A DNA stretch of 64,000 bases from Chromobacterium amazonense (GCF_001855565.1 NZ_MKCR01000027.1:186001-250000); one strand, 5' to 3'; shown: positions 18,157 through 26,506, counted from the first letter of the stretch. Notes: generated by a model not told the origin, from the letters alone. Made by a program: numbers and translations.

Positions 18157-18196
18157 AATGCCGCTCATGCAAGTCAATGGGCGGCATTCTTTTTGA
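18157..18196 (+). terminator. Intrinsic terminator after the chemoreceptor gene
   Basis: AATGCCGC (18157-18164) pairs with GCGGCATT (18181-18188) and is followed by CTTTTTG. It lies 28 bases after the stop codon. Confidence 0.8.
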
Positions 18197-18505
18197 TTTG
18201 TGGAGTCCGCTGCGCGGACGATGATTTAAGGTGCGGTTCCGCCCGCAGACGGGCAAGAGGGCTGCGCGGCCAGCCCTCTTGCAACTCCAGGCCGCCCCAC
18301 AGGCCGCGAATTCCCATCCGAAACGTCGAGGTCAAGGCGCTGGCGAACTCGGCGCGCGCTAGCGTCGCGCGCCTCAAACAAACGCCAGCTTAAGACCTTG
18401 CCCTCAACTTTTCGAATGGCGCGACCTGAAGGGGGAGTGGGGTGCCGTATAAATATACAGCCTTCGACGAGCGGTCCTGCGATCCAGCGACGTGGCGCAA
18501 GTCGC
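18197..18505. other. Intergenic stretch without a supported gene
   Basis: About 310 bases between two genes. It contains one clear hairpin, GAGGGCTGCGCGGCCAGCCCTC around 18257-18278, possibly a terminator-like or REP-like element. Short open frames here have no recognisable domain or good start. It may be a decayed gene or repeat. Confidence 0.4.
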
Positions 18506-19144
18506 TTAGTAACCCACAGTGAAGCGGCTGCGCGGATGCGCGCCCTTCTCCAGCTCATCGATCATCGCCACGGCGTAGTCTTCGACCGAGATGCGGCTGT
18601 TGCCTTCGGCGTCGACCAGCAACTGGTCCTTGCCCAGGCGGAACTGGCCGGTGCGCTGGCCCGGCTCCAGCATCGCCGACGGGCTCAGCAGCGTCCAGTT
18701 CAGCTCGGTTTCGGCGCGCAGCAGGTTCAGCGCTTCGCGCGCGCCCAGCGCCGAGGCCTTCCATTGTTCCGGAAATTCCGGGGTATCCACCAGCTGTACG
18801 CCGGGCGCCACTTCCAGGCTGCCGGCTCCGCCTACCATCAACAGGCGCGGGGCCTGGGCCGCCTTGGCGGCGGCGATGATGGCGCGCACGCCCATGACGT
18901 AGTAGTCGAATTGCTCGGCCTGGGCGTGGCCGCTGAAGGCGCTGATCACGGCATCAAAGCCTTTCAGCTGCTCGGCCAGCGCCGCGCTGTCCTGTACATC
19001 GGTTTTCACGGCGGAGAGGTTGGCTTGCGCTTCGATGCGTTCCGGGCGGGAAACCAGCGCGCTGACGTGGTGGCCGCGGGACAGGGCTTCTTTCAACAGG
19101 GCGGAACCGACATAGCCGCTGGCGCCGATCAGTGCGATTTTCAT
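18506..19144 (-). CDS. NAD(P)-dependent oxidoreductase, NmrA/YwnB type
   Basis: This 212-residue atypical SDR has the N-terminal Rossmann motif IALIGASGYVGSALLKEAL. SRPERI in place of an acidic residue suggests NADP. The later sequence VGGAGSLEVAPG and LSPSAMLEPGQRTGQFRLG match the YwnB/YhfK-like group. Such proteins are often small redox sensors or quinone- or flavin-reducing enzymes. It is divergent from a LysR gene with a 133-base gap, the usual arrangement for a LysR target. The start has a GAGTCTCACC sequence upstream. Confidence 0.83.
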   Translation of the reverse strand: MKIALIGASGYVGSALLKEALSRGHHVSALVSRPERIEAQANLSAVKTDVQDSAALAEQLKGFDAVISAFSGHAQAEQFDYYVMGVRAIIAAAKAAQAPRLLMVGGAGSLEVAPGVQLVDTPEFPEQWKASALGAREALNLLRAETELNWTLLSPSAMLEPGQRTGQFRLGKDQLLVDAEGNSRISVEDYAVAMIDELEKGAHPRSRFTVGY

Positions 19145-19277
19145 GGTGAGACTCCTGGTTTGATATTGGATTGGGGCGCCGCGACGCAGCGCTGATGGAC
19201 GTCATCATGCGCTTTTCGATTGATTCGATAAACGGCTGAAACCATAATTGATTGTTATTGAAAATTTGACAGTTGAT

Positions 19278-20195
19278 ATGGCGAGAGGCGTAGAGAACAA
19301 TCTGGAAGGGCTGCAGATCTTCGTGGCGGTGGCGGAAGCCGGCGGCTTCACCGCCGCCGCGGAACGGCTGGGCATGACCAAGGCGAATGTCAGCCTGCAG
19401 GTGGGCCGGCTGGAGTCGCAGCTGGGCGCGACGCTGTTCACCCGCACCACCCGGCGGGTGAAGCTGACCGAAGCCGGCCAGGCCTTGTATCTTGACGCCC
19501 AGCCGGCGCTGGCGGCCTTGCGCGACGCATTGCTGCAGGCCGGCCACGGCGCGGCCGAGCTGTCCGGCGTGTTGCGGCTGACTGCCCCGGTCAGCCATAT
19601 GGCGGAATCGGTGGCGCCGGCCGCCACCCAGTTCCTCCGCCAGCATCCCAAGCTGCAGCTGGAGCTGCACGCCAGCGACCATATGGTGGATCTGGTGGCT
19701 GCCGGGATGGACTTGGCGATCCGGCTGGGCACTTTGCGCGATTCCTCGCTGCGGGCGCTGAAACTGGGGGAGTTCGCCCAATTGCCGGTTGCCTCGCCGG
19801 CTTATTTGAAAGCGCGCGGCGCGCCGGCCAGGCCGGAGGAACTGGCCGATCACGACTGGGTGGCGTTGACGCTGTTGAAAACGCCATTGAGCTGGTTGTT
19901 CAGCGGACCGGCAGGCGAGGAGGCGACAGTCAGGACGCGGGCGCGCATCAAGGTGGACTCCGCGGCCTCGCTGCGCACGCTGCTGCTGGCCGGGGCTGGC
20001 GTGTCGGTGCTGGATTCGTTCAGCGTGCAGGACGACATCCGCCAGGGGCGGCTGGTCCATCTGCTGCCTCAGTGGACGCTGCCCAAGGGCGGCGTCTACG
20101 CGGTGTTTCCGCCGGGCCGCCACGCGCCAGCGGCGGCGCGCGCCTTCGTCGAGTTCTACCGCGTATTGCTGGCGCGGCCGTCGCTGTCCGGCTGA
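19278..20195 (+). CDS. LysR-family transcriptional regulator
   Basis: This 305-residue LTTR has an N-terminal winged helix (FVAVAEAGGFTAAAERLG, then VSLQVGRLESQLGATLF) and a periplasmic-binding-protein-like effector domain from about 90 on. It resembles the CrgA/AaeR-like subgroup that often controls a divergent oxidoreductase. The ATG is used; a TTG ten codons upstream is an alternative. It is divergent from the YwnB-like oxidoreductase, its probable target. Its 3' end overlaps the convergent next LysR gene by 40 bases. Confidence 0.85.
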   Translation: MARGVENNLEGLQIFVAVAEAGGFTAAAERLGMTKANVSLQVGRLESQLGATLFTRTTRRVKLTEAGQALYLDAQPALAALRDALLQAGHGAAELSGVLRLTAPVSHMAESVAPAATQFLRQHPKLQLELHASDHMVDLVAAGMDLAIRLGTLRDSSLRALKLGEFAQLPVASPAYLKARGAPARPEELADHDWVALTLLKTPLSWLFSGPAGEEATVRTRARIKVDSAASLRTLLLAGAGVSVLDSFSVQDDIRQGRLVHLLPQWTLPKGGVYAVFPPGRHAPAAARAFVEFYRVLLARPSLSG

Positions 20196-21112
20196 ACCCG
20201 GTTATCCGGCAGCGCGGCGGCCACCCGCGGCAGCACGAAGTCGATGAAGGTCTGGTACTTGCGCGACAGCGGCGTGCGGAACGGATGCACCAGATAGATG
20301 GGCCAGTAGTCGCAGTGCCAGTCCGGCAAGACCCGCACCAGCTCGCCGCTTTGCAGATGGCGCGCTACCGCGTAGTCGGCCAACAGCGTAATGCCGTGGC
20401 CAGTCAGCGCCAGATCGGCGCGCAGCGGGTAGTCGTTCAGATAAAGTTGGGCGCCCACCGGCTGGCGCAGCAACTGCTCGCCCTTTTTCAGCAACAGGCC
20501 ATCGCGTTGTTCCGATTCCATCACCAGCAAGCGATGCGCGGCCAGGTCCGATGGCTGGCGGATGGCTGGGTGGCGCGCCAGATAGGCCGGCGACGCGTAC
20601 AGGTTTTCGCTGGCGTAGCCTGCCAGCCGCGCCACCAGGCTTTCGTCATGCACGGTGTGCGAGCGCGCCGAGCGCAGGCAGAAGTCCAGCACATCGGCCA
20701 CCGGGTCTTGCAGGCGGTTGTTGACCTGCAGCGATAGCTGCAATTCCGGATACAGGGCCGCCATCTCGCTCAATGCCGGTCCCAGCACGTATTGGGCCAG
20801 CGACGAAGTGGTGCTGATGGTCAGCGGCCCGGCCAGATCGCTCTGGGTCTGGTCCACCGCCATCCGCGCCTGCGCCATGGTTTCCCGCAGCCGCGCCGCG
20901 TGCGGCCGCAGCCGCTCTCCGGCCTCGGTCAGCGCCACCTTGCGCGTGCTGCGCAGCACCAGCACCGCGCCCAATTCACGCTCCAAATCCTTGACGCGCG
21001 AGCTGACCAGGCTCTTGTGGCAGTCCAGCAAATTGGCCGCGGCGGTGAAGCTGCCGGCGCGCGCCAAAGCATCGAAAGCCAGCAGGTTGTCGGGCGAGGG
21101 CATGGTTTTCAT
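20156..21112 (-). CDS. LysR-family transcriptional regulator
   Basis: This 318-residue LTTR starts MKTMPSPDNLLAFDALARAG with the winged-helix domain continuing through CHKSLVSSRVKDLERELG. The effector domain includes PLTISTTSSLAQYVLGP and ends DNRVQPDSDGRASNTR. It converges on the preceding LysR gene with a 40-base overlap of the ends. A decayed copy of its first 70 or so codons lies at 23862-24055 in the same orientation, on the other side of an HTH regulator and an MFS gene. No divergent target is visible. Confidence 0.86.
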   Translation of the reverse strand: MKTMPSPDNLLAFDALARAGSFTAAANLLDCHKSLVSSRVKDLERELGAVLVLRSTRKVALTEAGERLRPHAARLRETMAQARMAVDQTQSDLAGPLTISTTSSLAQYVLGPALSEMAALYPELQLSLQVNNRLQDPVADVLDFCLRSARSHTVHDESLVARLAGYASENLYASPAYLARHPAIRQPSDLAAHRLLVMESEQRDGLLLKKGEQLLRQPVGAQLYLNDYPLRADLALTGHGITLLADYAVARHLQSGELVRVLPDWHCDYWPIYLVHPFRTPLSRKYQTFIDFVLPRVAAALPDNRVQPDSDGRASNTR

Positions 21113-21327
21113 ATCAGAACAATGAATCCGTTTTGCGGATTGATTCCGGAACAATCGGGCGATTATCCTAGCACGCATCTTTCGCTTGGCATGCCCGCTA
21201 AAAAGGCTTCGTTCTTTATCTGCTCTGTTTTATCCCCGCTTGTTTTGCTGCCAACGCGCCGGATGCGAATGCTGCCGCCTCAAAGACGAATAGGCGGCTT
21301 GGCTGCATGGGGGGCCGAGTTGAATGC

Positions 21328-22239
21328 TCAGCGACGCGCCGCTGACGCTTCCGGGGCGGTGACGGTCTTGGCGGGCATGGTGTCTCGCATAGTTTCCATC
21401 TGTTGAAGCAACCAATGAGCGAGCTTATGGTTGTCGTCATCGTTTTCTAAAGCCGCGTAATACACCATCCGCAGATGGAGGTTTTCGTCAATCGTCAGCT
21501 TGGTGGTTTCGAATGCCACCGGGCCGAGTCCGTGAAGATTTAGTCGCCTCCACCCAAGGTCCGGGCCATGGATATCCTGCTCTTGCCACCAGTTCCGAAA
21601 GTCCGGAGAGACTTCTTCTAGCTCCTTGATCAAAGAGTAAATATTAGGCTCCTGCCTCGCTTTTACGAAATCCCTGCGGAAGTGCGAGAGCACTTGCTGG
21701 GCCTGTTGTTCCCAAGGATCGAACAATGCTTTCGTGGGGCCATCGGCAAACAGCATCCATAGCAGATTGCGGCGTTCCGGAGCATGCCTGGAGAAGCGGA
21801 ACACGCTATCGGCCGCCCTGTTCCACGCCAGCACGTCCCAATGCAGGTTGATGACGTAGGCTGGGCATAAGGTCAAGTTCGCCATCAGCCTGTGGACCAC
21901 TGGCGGAACCAGGCATCCAGTTTTTCCAGACTCGGCCGGGGGACGTTGCTGGGTGAGTAAATACAGGTAGCGTCGCTCTGCATCGTCCAGTAGGAGTACG
22001 CGCGCCAGATTGTCTAGAAACGTGGCGGATACGCTGATCTCGCGGCCTTGTTCCAGCCACGTGTACCACGTGAGGCCCACGCCGGCCAGGGCCGCCACTT
22101 CCTCGCGGCGCAGGCCCGGCGTGCGGCGACGTTCCCCTGTCGACAGCCCGACATCTTTGGGATTCACGCGCTCGCGACGGCTACGCAAGAAATCTGCCAA
22201 TTCCTTGCGAGTTCGTTCCATATTGCGAACGATTTTCAT
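21328..22239 (-). CDS. MmyB-like helix-turn-helix regulator
   Basis: This 303-residue regulator has an N-terminal XRE HTH (LADFLRSRRERVNPKDVGL, then RTPGLRREEVAALAGVGLTW) and a C-terminal PAS-like MmyB ligand domain (NLHWDVLAWNRAAD, RNLLWMLF, NLHGLGPVAFETTKL). Such proteins often regulate an adjacent dehydrogenase or transporter, and MmyB domains can bind fatty acids. The start at 22239 has a GAGAAATACG ribosome site; an ATG six codons later (22221) is an alternative. The next gene upstream, an MFS pump, is divergent and is the likely target. Confidence 0.83.
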   Translation of the reverse strand: MKIVRNMERTRKELADFLRSRRERVNPKDVGLSTGERRRTPGLRREEVAALAGVGLTWYTWLEQGREISVSATFLDNLARVLLLDDAERRYLYLLTQQRPPAESGKTGCLVPPVVHRLMANLTLCPAYVINLHWDVLAWNRAADSVFRFSRHAPERRNLLWMLFADGPTKALFDPWEQQAQQVLSHFRRDFVKARQEPNIYSLIKELEEVSPDFRNWWQEQDIHGPDLGWRRLNLHGLGPVAFETTKLTIDENLHLRMVYYAALENDDDNHKLAHWLLQQMETMRDTMPAKTVTAPEASAARR

Positions 22240-22662
22240 CGTATTTCTCAATGTAATAGCATAAGAAGATACATTGTAATGATTGAATGGCATTAATAAA
22301 ATTTTTTTGCATATTGCCGGGATGGGTAAAGTGACCCGCGCGGCAGATGCTGAATCGCAGTTGCCATGTCACTGGAAAAGGATAAATGGGCATGTATCGA
22401 CGCTTAATTAAAGGTGGCGGCCATCCTGGACTATCCCTTCGCACCGGTGCGACCACTGCTCGACCAGCAGCGCGCCTCGCAGACTTTGGCCAAGCCGATT
22501 GGAGAGCTGTCGCCTATGTACGACCGCATGGGCATGGAACTCGCCATCGGCCTGAACACCTGGCTAGCCGATTATCAGGTCGAACTCGTCCTCTAAATCT
22601 GCGCCATGAGCGCTTACTGCCGCGAGCGCGCTCATGGCCTTTTCTTTCTTTTGGAGTCTCGT
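22240..22662. other. Divergent promoter region with a possible gene remnant
   Basis: A 420-base gap between the MmyB-like regulator and the MFS gene. The left 150 bases are AT-rich and look like promoter DNA. From about 22414 to 22597 a plus-strand frame reads through AAILDYPFAPVRPLLDQQR to ADYQVELVL and a stop. It resembles the C-terminus of some protein but I cannot name it. A short inverted repeat (GCGCTCATGGCC / GCGCCATGAGCGC-type, about 22600-22640) lies before the MFS start. Confidence 0.35.
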
Positions 22663-23841
22663 ATGCCTCGTTCCACGCAATCTCCAGTCTATCTCGTCGC
22701 CCTCGGAGCCTTTGCTCTGGGCATGGCGTCCTACGTCACGGCTGGTTTGATTCCAATGATCGAAACCGCCTTCGCTGTACCCGTCGCCCTCGCGGCACAA
22801 CTGGTCACGGCCTTCACCCTGGCTTATGGGCTGGGCTCACCACTGTTCGTCGCGCTTTTGCCGGCCGAACGACAGCGCGGCGGACTGCTGGTCGCGCTGG
22901 GACTCTTCGTGTTGGCCAACGCGGGCAGCGCCTTGGCGACTGATTTCTCGGTGCTGTTGGCTTTCCGAGCCGTCGCGGGAGTCGGTGCCGGGGTCTACCT
23001 GGCCATGGGCATTTCCGCGTCGGCGGCGTTGTCGCCGTCAGAACAGCGTGGCAAGGCGATCGCCACGATTATGGGCGGCATGGCCAGCGGCACCGTGCTG
23101 GGCGTCCCACTGAGTCTGTTGCTGGCGGAACGGTTCGGGTGGGCTTCCGCATTGTGGCTGGTGACTGCGCTGGGCGCGATCGCCTTGATCGGGTTGATGC
23201 TGCGCTTGCCGGCCTTGCCAGCAGCAACCGCCACGCCACTAAAGGCCAAGCTGGCTTTGCTGGCAGATGGCCGTGTGATGGTGATCCTGCTGGTGTCATT
23301 GCTGGCCGCGATCGCCAGCTTGGGCATGTACACCTTTATTGCTCCGCTGCTGGCCGCCACTAGCCAGGGCCTGGCTCGCTCGGTGGCGCCTTACCTATGG
23401 GTGTGGGGCCTTGGTGGCGTGCTCGGCAGCTTCCTGATCGGCCCACTGGTGGACCGGATTCAGGGGCCGCTGCTAACACTGTGGATTATGCTGATCCTGG
23501 CTGTGGCTCTGTTCCTGCTGCCCACTGCCGCCATGCTTGGCGCCTGGCTAGTTATGTTGCCCATCGCGGCCTGGGGCGCAGTGGGTTGGGCGCTACAGGT
23601 GCCGCAGAACAATGAGTTGATTAAAGCGCGCGAACTACAGGGGGATGGCAACTTGGCAGTCGCGCTGAATGAGTCGGCGCTGTACTTGGGAAGTGCCATC
23701 GGCGCAGCCCTGGGCGGCGTGTTGCTGCTCCAGGAGTGGCCGGCAGAGGCGTTGGGGCACTGCGCAGGGGCGGTTGCCGTGCTCGGCGTGCTGGCGCAGT
23801 GCTTAAATCTGCGTAGAGGTTTAGCGGCCGCCGTTCGATAG
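22663..23841 (+). CDS. MFS (DHA1) exporter, arabinose-efflux-permease type
   Basis: This 392-residue, 12-helix MFS protein has LPAERQRGGLLVALG as the loop 2-3 equivalent, FRAVAGVGAGVYLAMG in helix 4 and GTVLGVPLSLLLAERFGW in helix 5, typical for sugar-efflux or drug-efflux (AraJ/YdhP) antiporters. The start codon has TTGGAGTCTCGT upstream. It is divergent from the MmyB-like regulator, which probably controls it. The gene pair lies between a LysR gene and a decayed partial copy of that gene, suggesting insertion or duplication. Confidence 0.85.
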   Translation: MPRSTQSPVYLVALGAFALGMASYVTAGLIPMIETAFAVPVALAAQLVTAFTLAYGLGSPLFVALLPAERQRGGLLVALGLFVLANAGSALATDFSVLLAFRAVAGVGAGVYLAMGISASAALSPSEQRGKAIATIMGGMASGTVLGVPLSLLLAERFGWASALWLVTALGAIALIGLMLRLPALPAATATPLKAKLALLADGRVMVILLVSLLAAIASLGMYTFIAPLLAATSQGLARSVAPYLWVWGLGGVLGSFLIGPLVDRIQGPLLTLWIMLILAVALFLLPTAAMLGAWLVMLPIAAWGAVGWALQVPQNNELIKARELQGDGNLAVALNESALYLGSAIGAALGGVLLLQEWPAEALGHCAGAVAVLGVLAQCLNLRRGLAAAVR

Positions 23842-23861
23842 GGACTGTCCGTATCGATGTG

Positions 23862-24055
23862 TTGGCCTTAGTCAGCGCCAGTTGGTGTGTGCTGCGTAGC
23901 ACCCGCACCGCGTCCTGCTCGCGTTACAGCGCCTTGGCGCGGGCGCTCACCAGGCTCTTGTGGCAGTCCAGCAGATCGGCCGCGGGGGTGAAACTGCCGG
24001 CGCGCGCCAAAGCATCGAAAGCCAGCAGGTTGTCGGGCGCGGGCATTGTTTTCAT
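23862..24055 (-). pseudogene. Decayed N-terminal copy of the LysR gene at 20156-21112
   Basis: The frame starts MKTMPAPDNLLAFDALARAG and matches the intact LysR protein almost residue for residue to SLVSARAKAL. There a TAA stop interrupts it; the same frame then continues with recognisable REQDAVRVLRST and LALTKAN. The nucleotide match is near perfect over about 60 bases around the start codon (23997-24060 versus 21056-21119). The rest of the gene is absent. It is a dead duplicate in direct orientation. Confidence 0.8.
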
Positions 24056-24412
24056 ATCAGGACAATTGGTCCGGGATTGCGCGTTTATCCGGCATATTGT
24101 AGCGACTATTCTGGCATGCATCGTCAACCTGACATGAAAGGCGAGGCGCCAGATGCGCTACCTCTACCGCTTGTACCCGTGGCTGTTTCAACGCGAAATC
24201 GCCCAGCGTTGCCGTTTCAGCCGGCGACGGCACTGGGAGATGGAGGCGCGGCGGGTCATTTTTTGATTGAGCCTCACGGGATTGGTTGCGGCCTTGGTGT
24301 GGTAGGCCAAGGCGGTTGGACCATCTGGGCATGTGGCTGGTCTCATGTATAGAAGGCGGTTCTGATACCGGCGGTGTGGATGGATTGAGGGGGAGTTTTG
24401 AAGTAGCGCTAA
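24056..24412. other. Intergenic stretch downstream of the reb operon
   Basis: About 360 bases between the LysR remnant and the reb operon terminator. A plus-strand frame of 37 codons (24153-24266, MRYLYRLYPWLFQREIAQRC...) has no recognisable family and no clear ribosome site. Nothing else can be supported. Confidence 0.35.
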
Positions 24413-24439
24413 CAAAAAAGACGCCCCGTTTCCGGGGCA
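24413..24439 (-). terminator. Intrinsic terminator ending the reb gene array
   Basis: On the minus strand GCCCCG-GAAA-CGGGGC is followed by GTCTTTTTT. It lies about 27 bases after the stop of the last reb gene and marks the 3' end of the R-body locus. Confidence 0.85.
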
Positions 24440-24465
24440 GAACAAATGAGGAGAACGGGGGAGGC

Positions 24466-24792
24466 TCAGCGGTTCTGGAAACTTTGCAGCACGGTCAGCA
24501 GGCTGGTCAGATTATCCGCTACGCCGCCTTGCGACACTTTTTCGGTGCCGGCGGCGGCGGCCATGGTGTTCATGCTGTAGATCTGCATCACGCCCATATT
24601 GGCGGCGGCTTGCGCCAGCGTGTTTTGCTGCTGTTGGGCCGACACGGCGTTCTCGAACAAGATGCCGGTCGAATGCGCCATGGTCTGGTACATGGAGCCC
24701 ATGGCCATGGCCGGCGCCTCGCCCAGCACTTTGACGTTGGATTGGGTGACGGCGTCGGTGATCTGATTATTGACTGCGGTCGGGAATGCCAT
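24466..24792 (-). CDS. RebB-family R-body protein, paralogue 5
   Basis: This is a 108-residue member of the RebB ('killing trait') family, the structural subunits of R-bodies, coiled protein ribbons that extend explosively. It has the core NNQITDAVTQSNVKVLGEAP, then MAMGSMYQTMAHSTGILF, QQQQNTLAQAA and EKVSQGGVADNLTSLLTVL. This copy has the NTMAAAAGTEK variant, shared with the copy at 26183-26506. An AGGAG sequence lies 7 bases before the ATG. It is the last of five tandem paralogues, followed by a terminator. The protein is rich in Ala, Gln and Met with no Cys or signal peptide. Confidence 0.92.
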   Translation of the reverse strand: MAFPTAVNNQITDAVTQSNVKVLGEAPAMAMGSMYQTMAHSTGILFENAVSAQQQQNTLAQAAANMGVMQIYSMNTMAAAAGTEKVSQGGVADNLTSLLTVLQSFQNR

Positions 24793-24821
24793 TGCGTATC
24801 TCCTGGTTTAGGTTATGAAAA

Positions 24822-25145
24822 TCAGCGGTTCTGGAAGGCTTGCAGCACGGTCATCAGGCTGGACAGATTGTCCGGGATGCCTGCTTGGGACACTTTCTCA
24901 GTGCCAGCGGCGTCGGCCATGGTGTCGACGCTGTAAATCTGCATTACGCCCATATTGGTGGCGGCCTGACCCAACGTGTTCTGTTGTTGTCGGGCGGACA
25001 CCGCGTTTTCGAACAGGATGCCGGTGGAGTGGGACGCGGTTTGGAAAAGTGAACCCATGGCCATGGCCGGGCCTTCCGCCAACACCTTGACGTTGGTCTG
25101 GGTCACGGCGTCGGTGATCTGGTCATTCACGGTGGTGTACGCCAT
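24822..25145 (-). CDS. RebB-family R-body protein, paralogue 4
   Basis: This 107-residue Reb protein starts MAYTTVNDQITDAVTQTNVK and has AEGPAMAMGSLFQTASHSTG and an ARQQQNTLGQAATNMG stretch with an Arg where sister copies have Gln. It belongs to the DTMADAAGTEK subgroup together with the next two upstream genes. AAGGAGATTTAAGAC gives it its own ribosome site, 29 bases separate it from paralogue 5, and 23 from paralogue 3. It is probably a polymerising subunit of the R-body ribbon, but the specific role of each copy (core, edge, assembly) cannot be read from sequence. Confidence 0.92.
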   Translation of the reverse strand: MAYTTVNDQITDAVTQTNVKVLAEGPAMAMGSLFQTASHSTGILFENAVSARQQQNTLGQAATNMGVMQIYSVDTMADAAGTEKVSQAGIPDNLSSLMTVLQAFQNR

Positions 25146-25168
25146 GTCTTAAATCTCCTTGTGTACGC

Positions 25169-25492
25169 TTAACGGCGGAACGATTGCAGCACGGTCATCA
25201 GGCTGGACAGGTTGTCCGGAATGCCGGCCTGAGACACTTTTTCCGTGCTGGCGGCGTCGGCCATGGTGTCCACGCTGTAGATCTGCATCACGCCGGTATT
25301 GGCGGCGGCCTGGCTCAGCGTGTTTTGCTGTTGCTGGGCCGAGACCGAGTTTTCGAACAGGATGCCGGTGGAGTGGGACGCGGTCTGGAACAGCGAGCCC
25401 ATCGCCATGGCCGGGGATTCGCCCAGCACTTTGACGTTGCTCTGGGTGACGGCGTCGGTGATCTGGCTATTGACGGAGGTGTTGTAAGCCAT
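25169..25492 (-). CDS. RebB-family R-body protein, paralogue 3
   Basis: This 107-residue Reb protein starts MAYNTSVNSQITDAVTQSNV. It differs from its neighbours in NTGVMQIYSVDTMADAASTEK (Ser for Gly) and lacks the final QNR, ending SFRR like the copy at 26183. Its own GGAG site precedes the ATG, and 31 bases separate it from paralogue 2. The near-identity to the other members over the first 50 residues suggests recent duplication or gene conversion within the array. Confidence 0.92.
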   Translation of the reverse strand: MAYNTSVNSQITDAVTQSNVKVLGESPAMAMGSLFQTASHSTGILFENSVSAQQQQNTLSQAAANTGVMQIYSVDTMADAASTEKVSQAGIPDNLSSLMTVLQSFRR

Positions 25493-25523
25493 GATTTAGC
25501 TCCGGTTGTGGATTAGGGACCGA

Positions 25524-25850
25524 TCAGCGGTTTTGGAAGCTCTGCAGTACGGTCATTAGGCTGGACAGGTTGTCCGCAATGCCGGCCTGGCTGACTTTTT
25601 CGGTGCCGGCGGCGTCGGCCATGGTGTCCATGCTGTAGATCTGCATCACGCCCATATTGGCGGCGGCTTGCGCCAGGGTGTTCTGCTGCTGCTGCGAGGA
25701 CACCGCGTTCTCGAACAGGATGCCGGTGGAGTGGGACGCGGTCTGGTACAGCGAGCCCATGGCCATGGCCGGGGATTCGCCCAATACTTTGACGTTGCTC
25801 TGGGTGACGGCGTCGGTGATCTGGTCGTTGACGGAAGTGGGGAAGGACAT
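25524..25850 (-). CDS. RebB-family R-body protein, paralogue 2 (core form)
   Basis: The 108-residue core starts MSFPTSVNDQITDAVTQSNV and ends LQSFQNR, in the DTMADAAGTEK subgroup. Its ATG has GGAGAAACGC upstream. The same frame stays open for 102 more codons upstream to another ATG at 26156, which has its own GGAG site and lies 26 bases after the stop of paralogue 1. Thus a 210-residue form with an Arg/Pro-rich N-terminus may be made as well or instead. The shorter form is given because it matches the family length. Confidence 0.85.
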   Translation of the reverse strand: MSFPTSVNDQITDAVTQSNVKVLGESPAMAMGSLYQTASHSTGILFENAVSSQQQQNTLAQAAANMGVMQIYSMDTMADAAGTEKVSQAGIADNLSSLMTVLQSFQNR

Positions 25851-26156
25851 GCGTTTCTCCTTGCTGGAAATGAAAATGGGCGGATTGGGCAGCCGGTAAG
25901 GGCTGGGTCGGGTTCGCCGATTTGCCGGCGCCGGCTGCCTGCCCGAGCCTAGCCCCGCCGCCACGCGAGCAGCGGGCGGAACCGGTGGCTGAGGTTGAGC
26001 GGCCGGTTGTCTCGGCGGCGGCGCGAAGACCGGGGGCCGTGGCGCGGCAAACTGCGGCCTGACGACGGCCGCCGGGAAGCGATTGGCGGCGGGGCGTCTG
26101 GCAGGCCGCTTTCTGCGCCGGCTGAACCACGAGCGTATCCATCTGCTGAATGACAT
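25851..26156 (-). other. Open N-terminal extension of Reb paralogue 2 (Arg/Pro-rich)
   Basis: This in-frame, stop-free 102-codon stretch starts MSFSRWIRSWFSRRRKRPAR and continues with Pro/Ala/Gln-rich sequence (RPPVFAPPPRQPAAQPQPP) before joining the Reb core at KEKR-MSFPTS. The GGAGCTGAGCC before its ATG is a good ribosome site. Every other spacing in the array is 23-31 bases, so a 330-base non-coding gap here would be odd. It may encode a basic leader fused to Reb. The basic N-terminus could bind membrane or DNA; this is inference. Confidence 0.5.
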
Positions 26157-26182
26157 GGCTCAGCTCCGTGGCCGGGCGCGGC

Positions 26183-26506
26183 TTAGCGACGGAAGGACTG
26201 CAGCACGGTCAGCAGGCTGGTCAGGTTGTCGGCAATGCCGCCTTGACTGACTTTCTCGGTGCCGGCGGCGGCGGCCATGGTGTTCATGCTGTAGATCTGC
26301 ATCAGGCCCATATTGGCCGCGGCCTGGCTCAGCGTGTTTTGTTGCTGCTGCGAGGACACGGCGTTCTGGAACAGAATGCCGGTGGAGTGGGCCATGGTTT
26401 GATAGATGGAACCCATGGCCATGGCCGGGGATTCGCCCAGCACCTTGACATTGGACTGGGTGACGGCGTCGGTGATTTGGTCATTGACGGAAGTCGGGAA
26501 AGACAT
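26183..26506 (-). CDS. RebB-family R-body protein, paralogue 1
   Basis: This 107-residue Reb protein starts MSFPTSVNDQITDAVTQSNV and carries the SIYQTMAHSTGILFQNAVSS and NTMAAAAGTEK variant also seen in paralogue 5. The first and last genes of the array are therefore closest in the middle region, while the three between share the DTMADAAG form. AAGGAGCTGCGC precedes the ATG. It is first of the five-gene tandem, 73 bases after the stop of the 238-residue gene. Confidence 0.92.
   Translation of the reverse strand: MSFPTSVNDQITDAVTQSNVKVLGESPAMAMGSIYQTMAHSTGILFQNAVSSQQQQNTLSQAAANMGLMQIYSMNTMAAAAGTEKVSQGGIADNLTSLLTVLQSFRR

Noticed and set aside
24466-26506. Tandem repeat element or CRISPR-like array of about 360-base units
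   Set aside because: The periodicity comes from five complete paralogous reb genes, each with its own start, stop and ribosome site.
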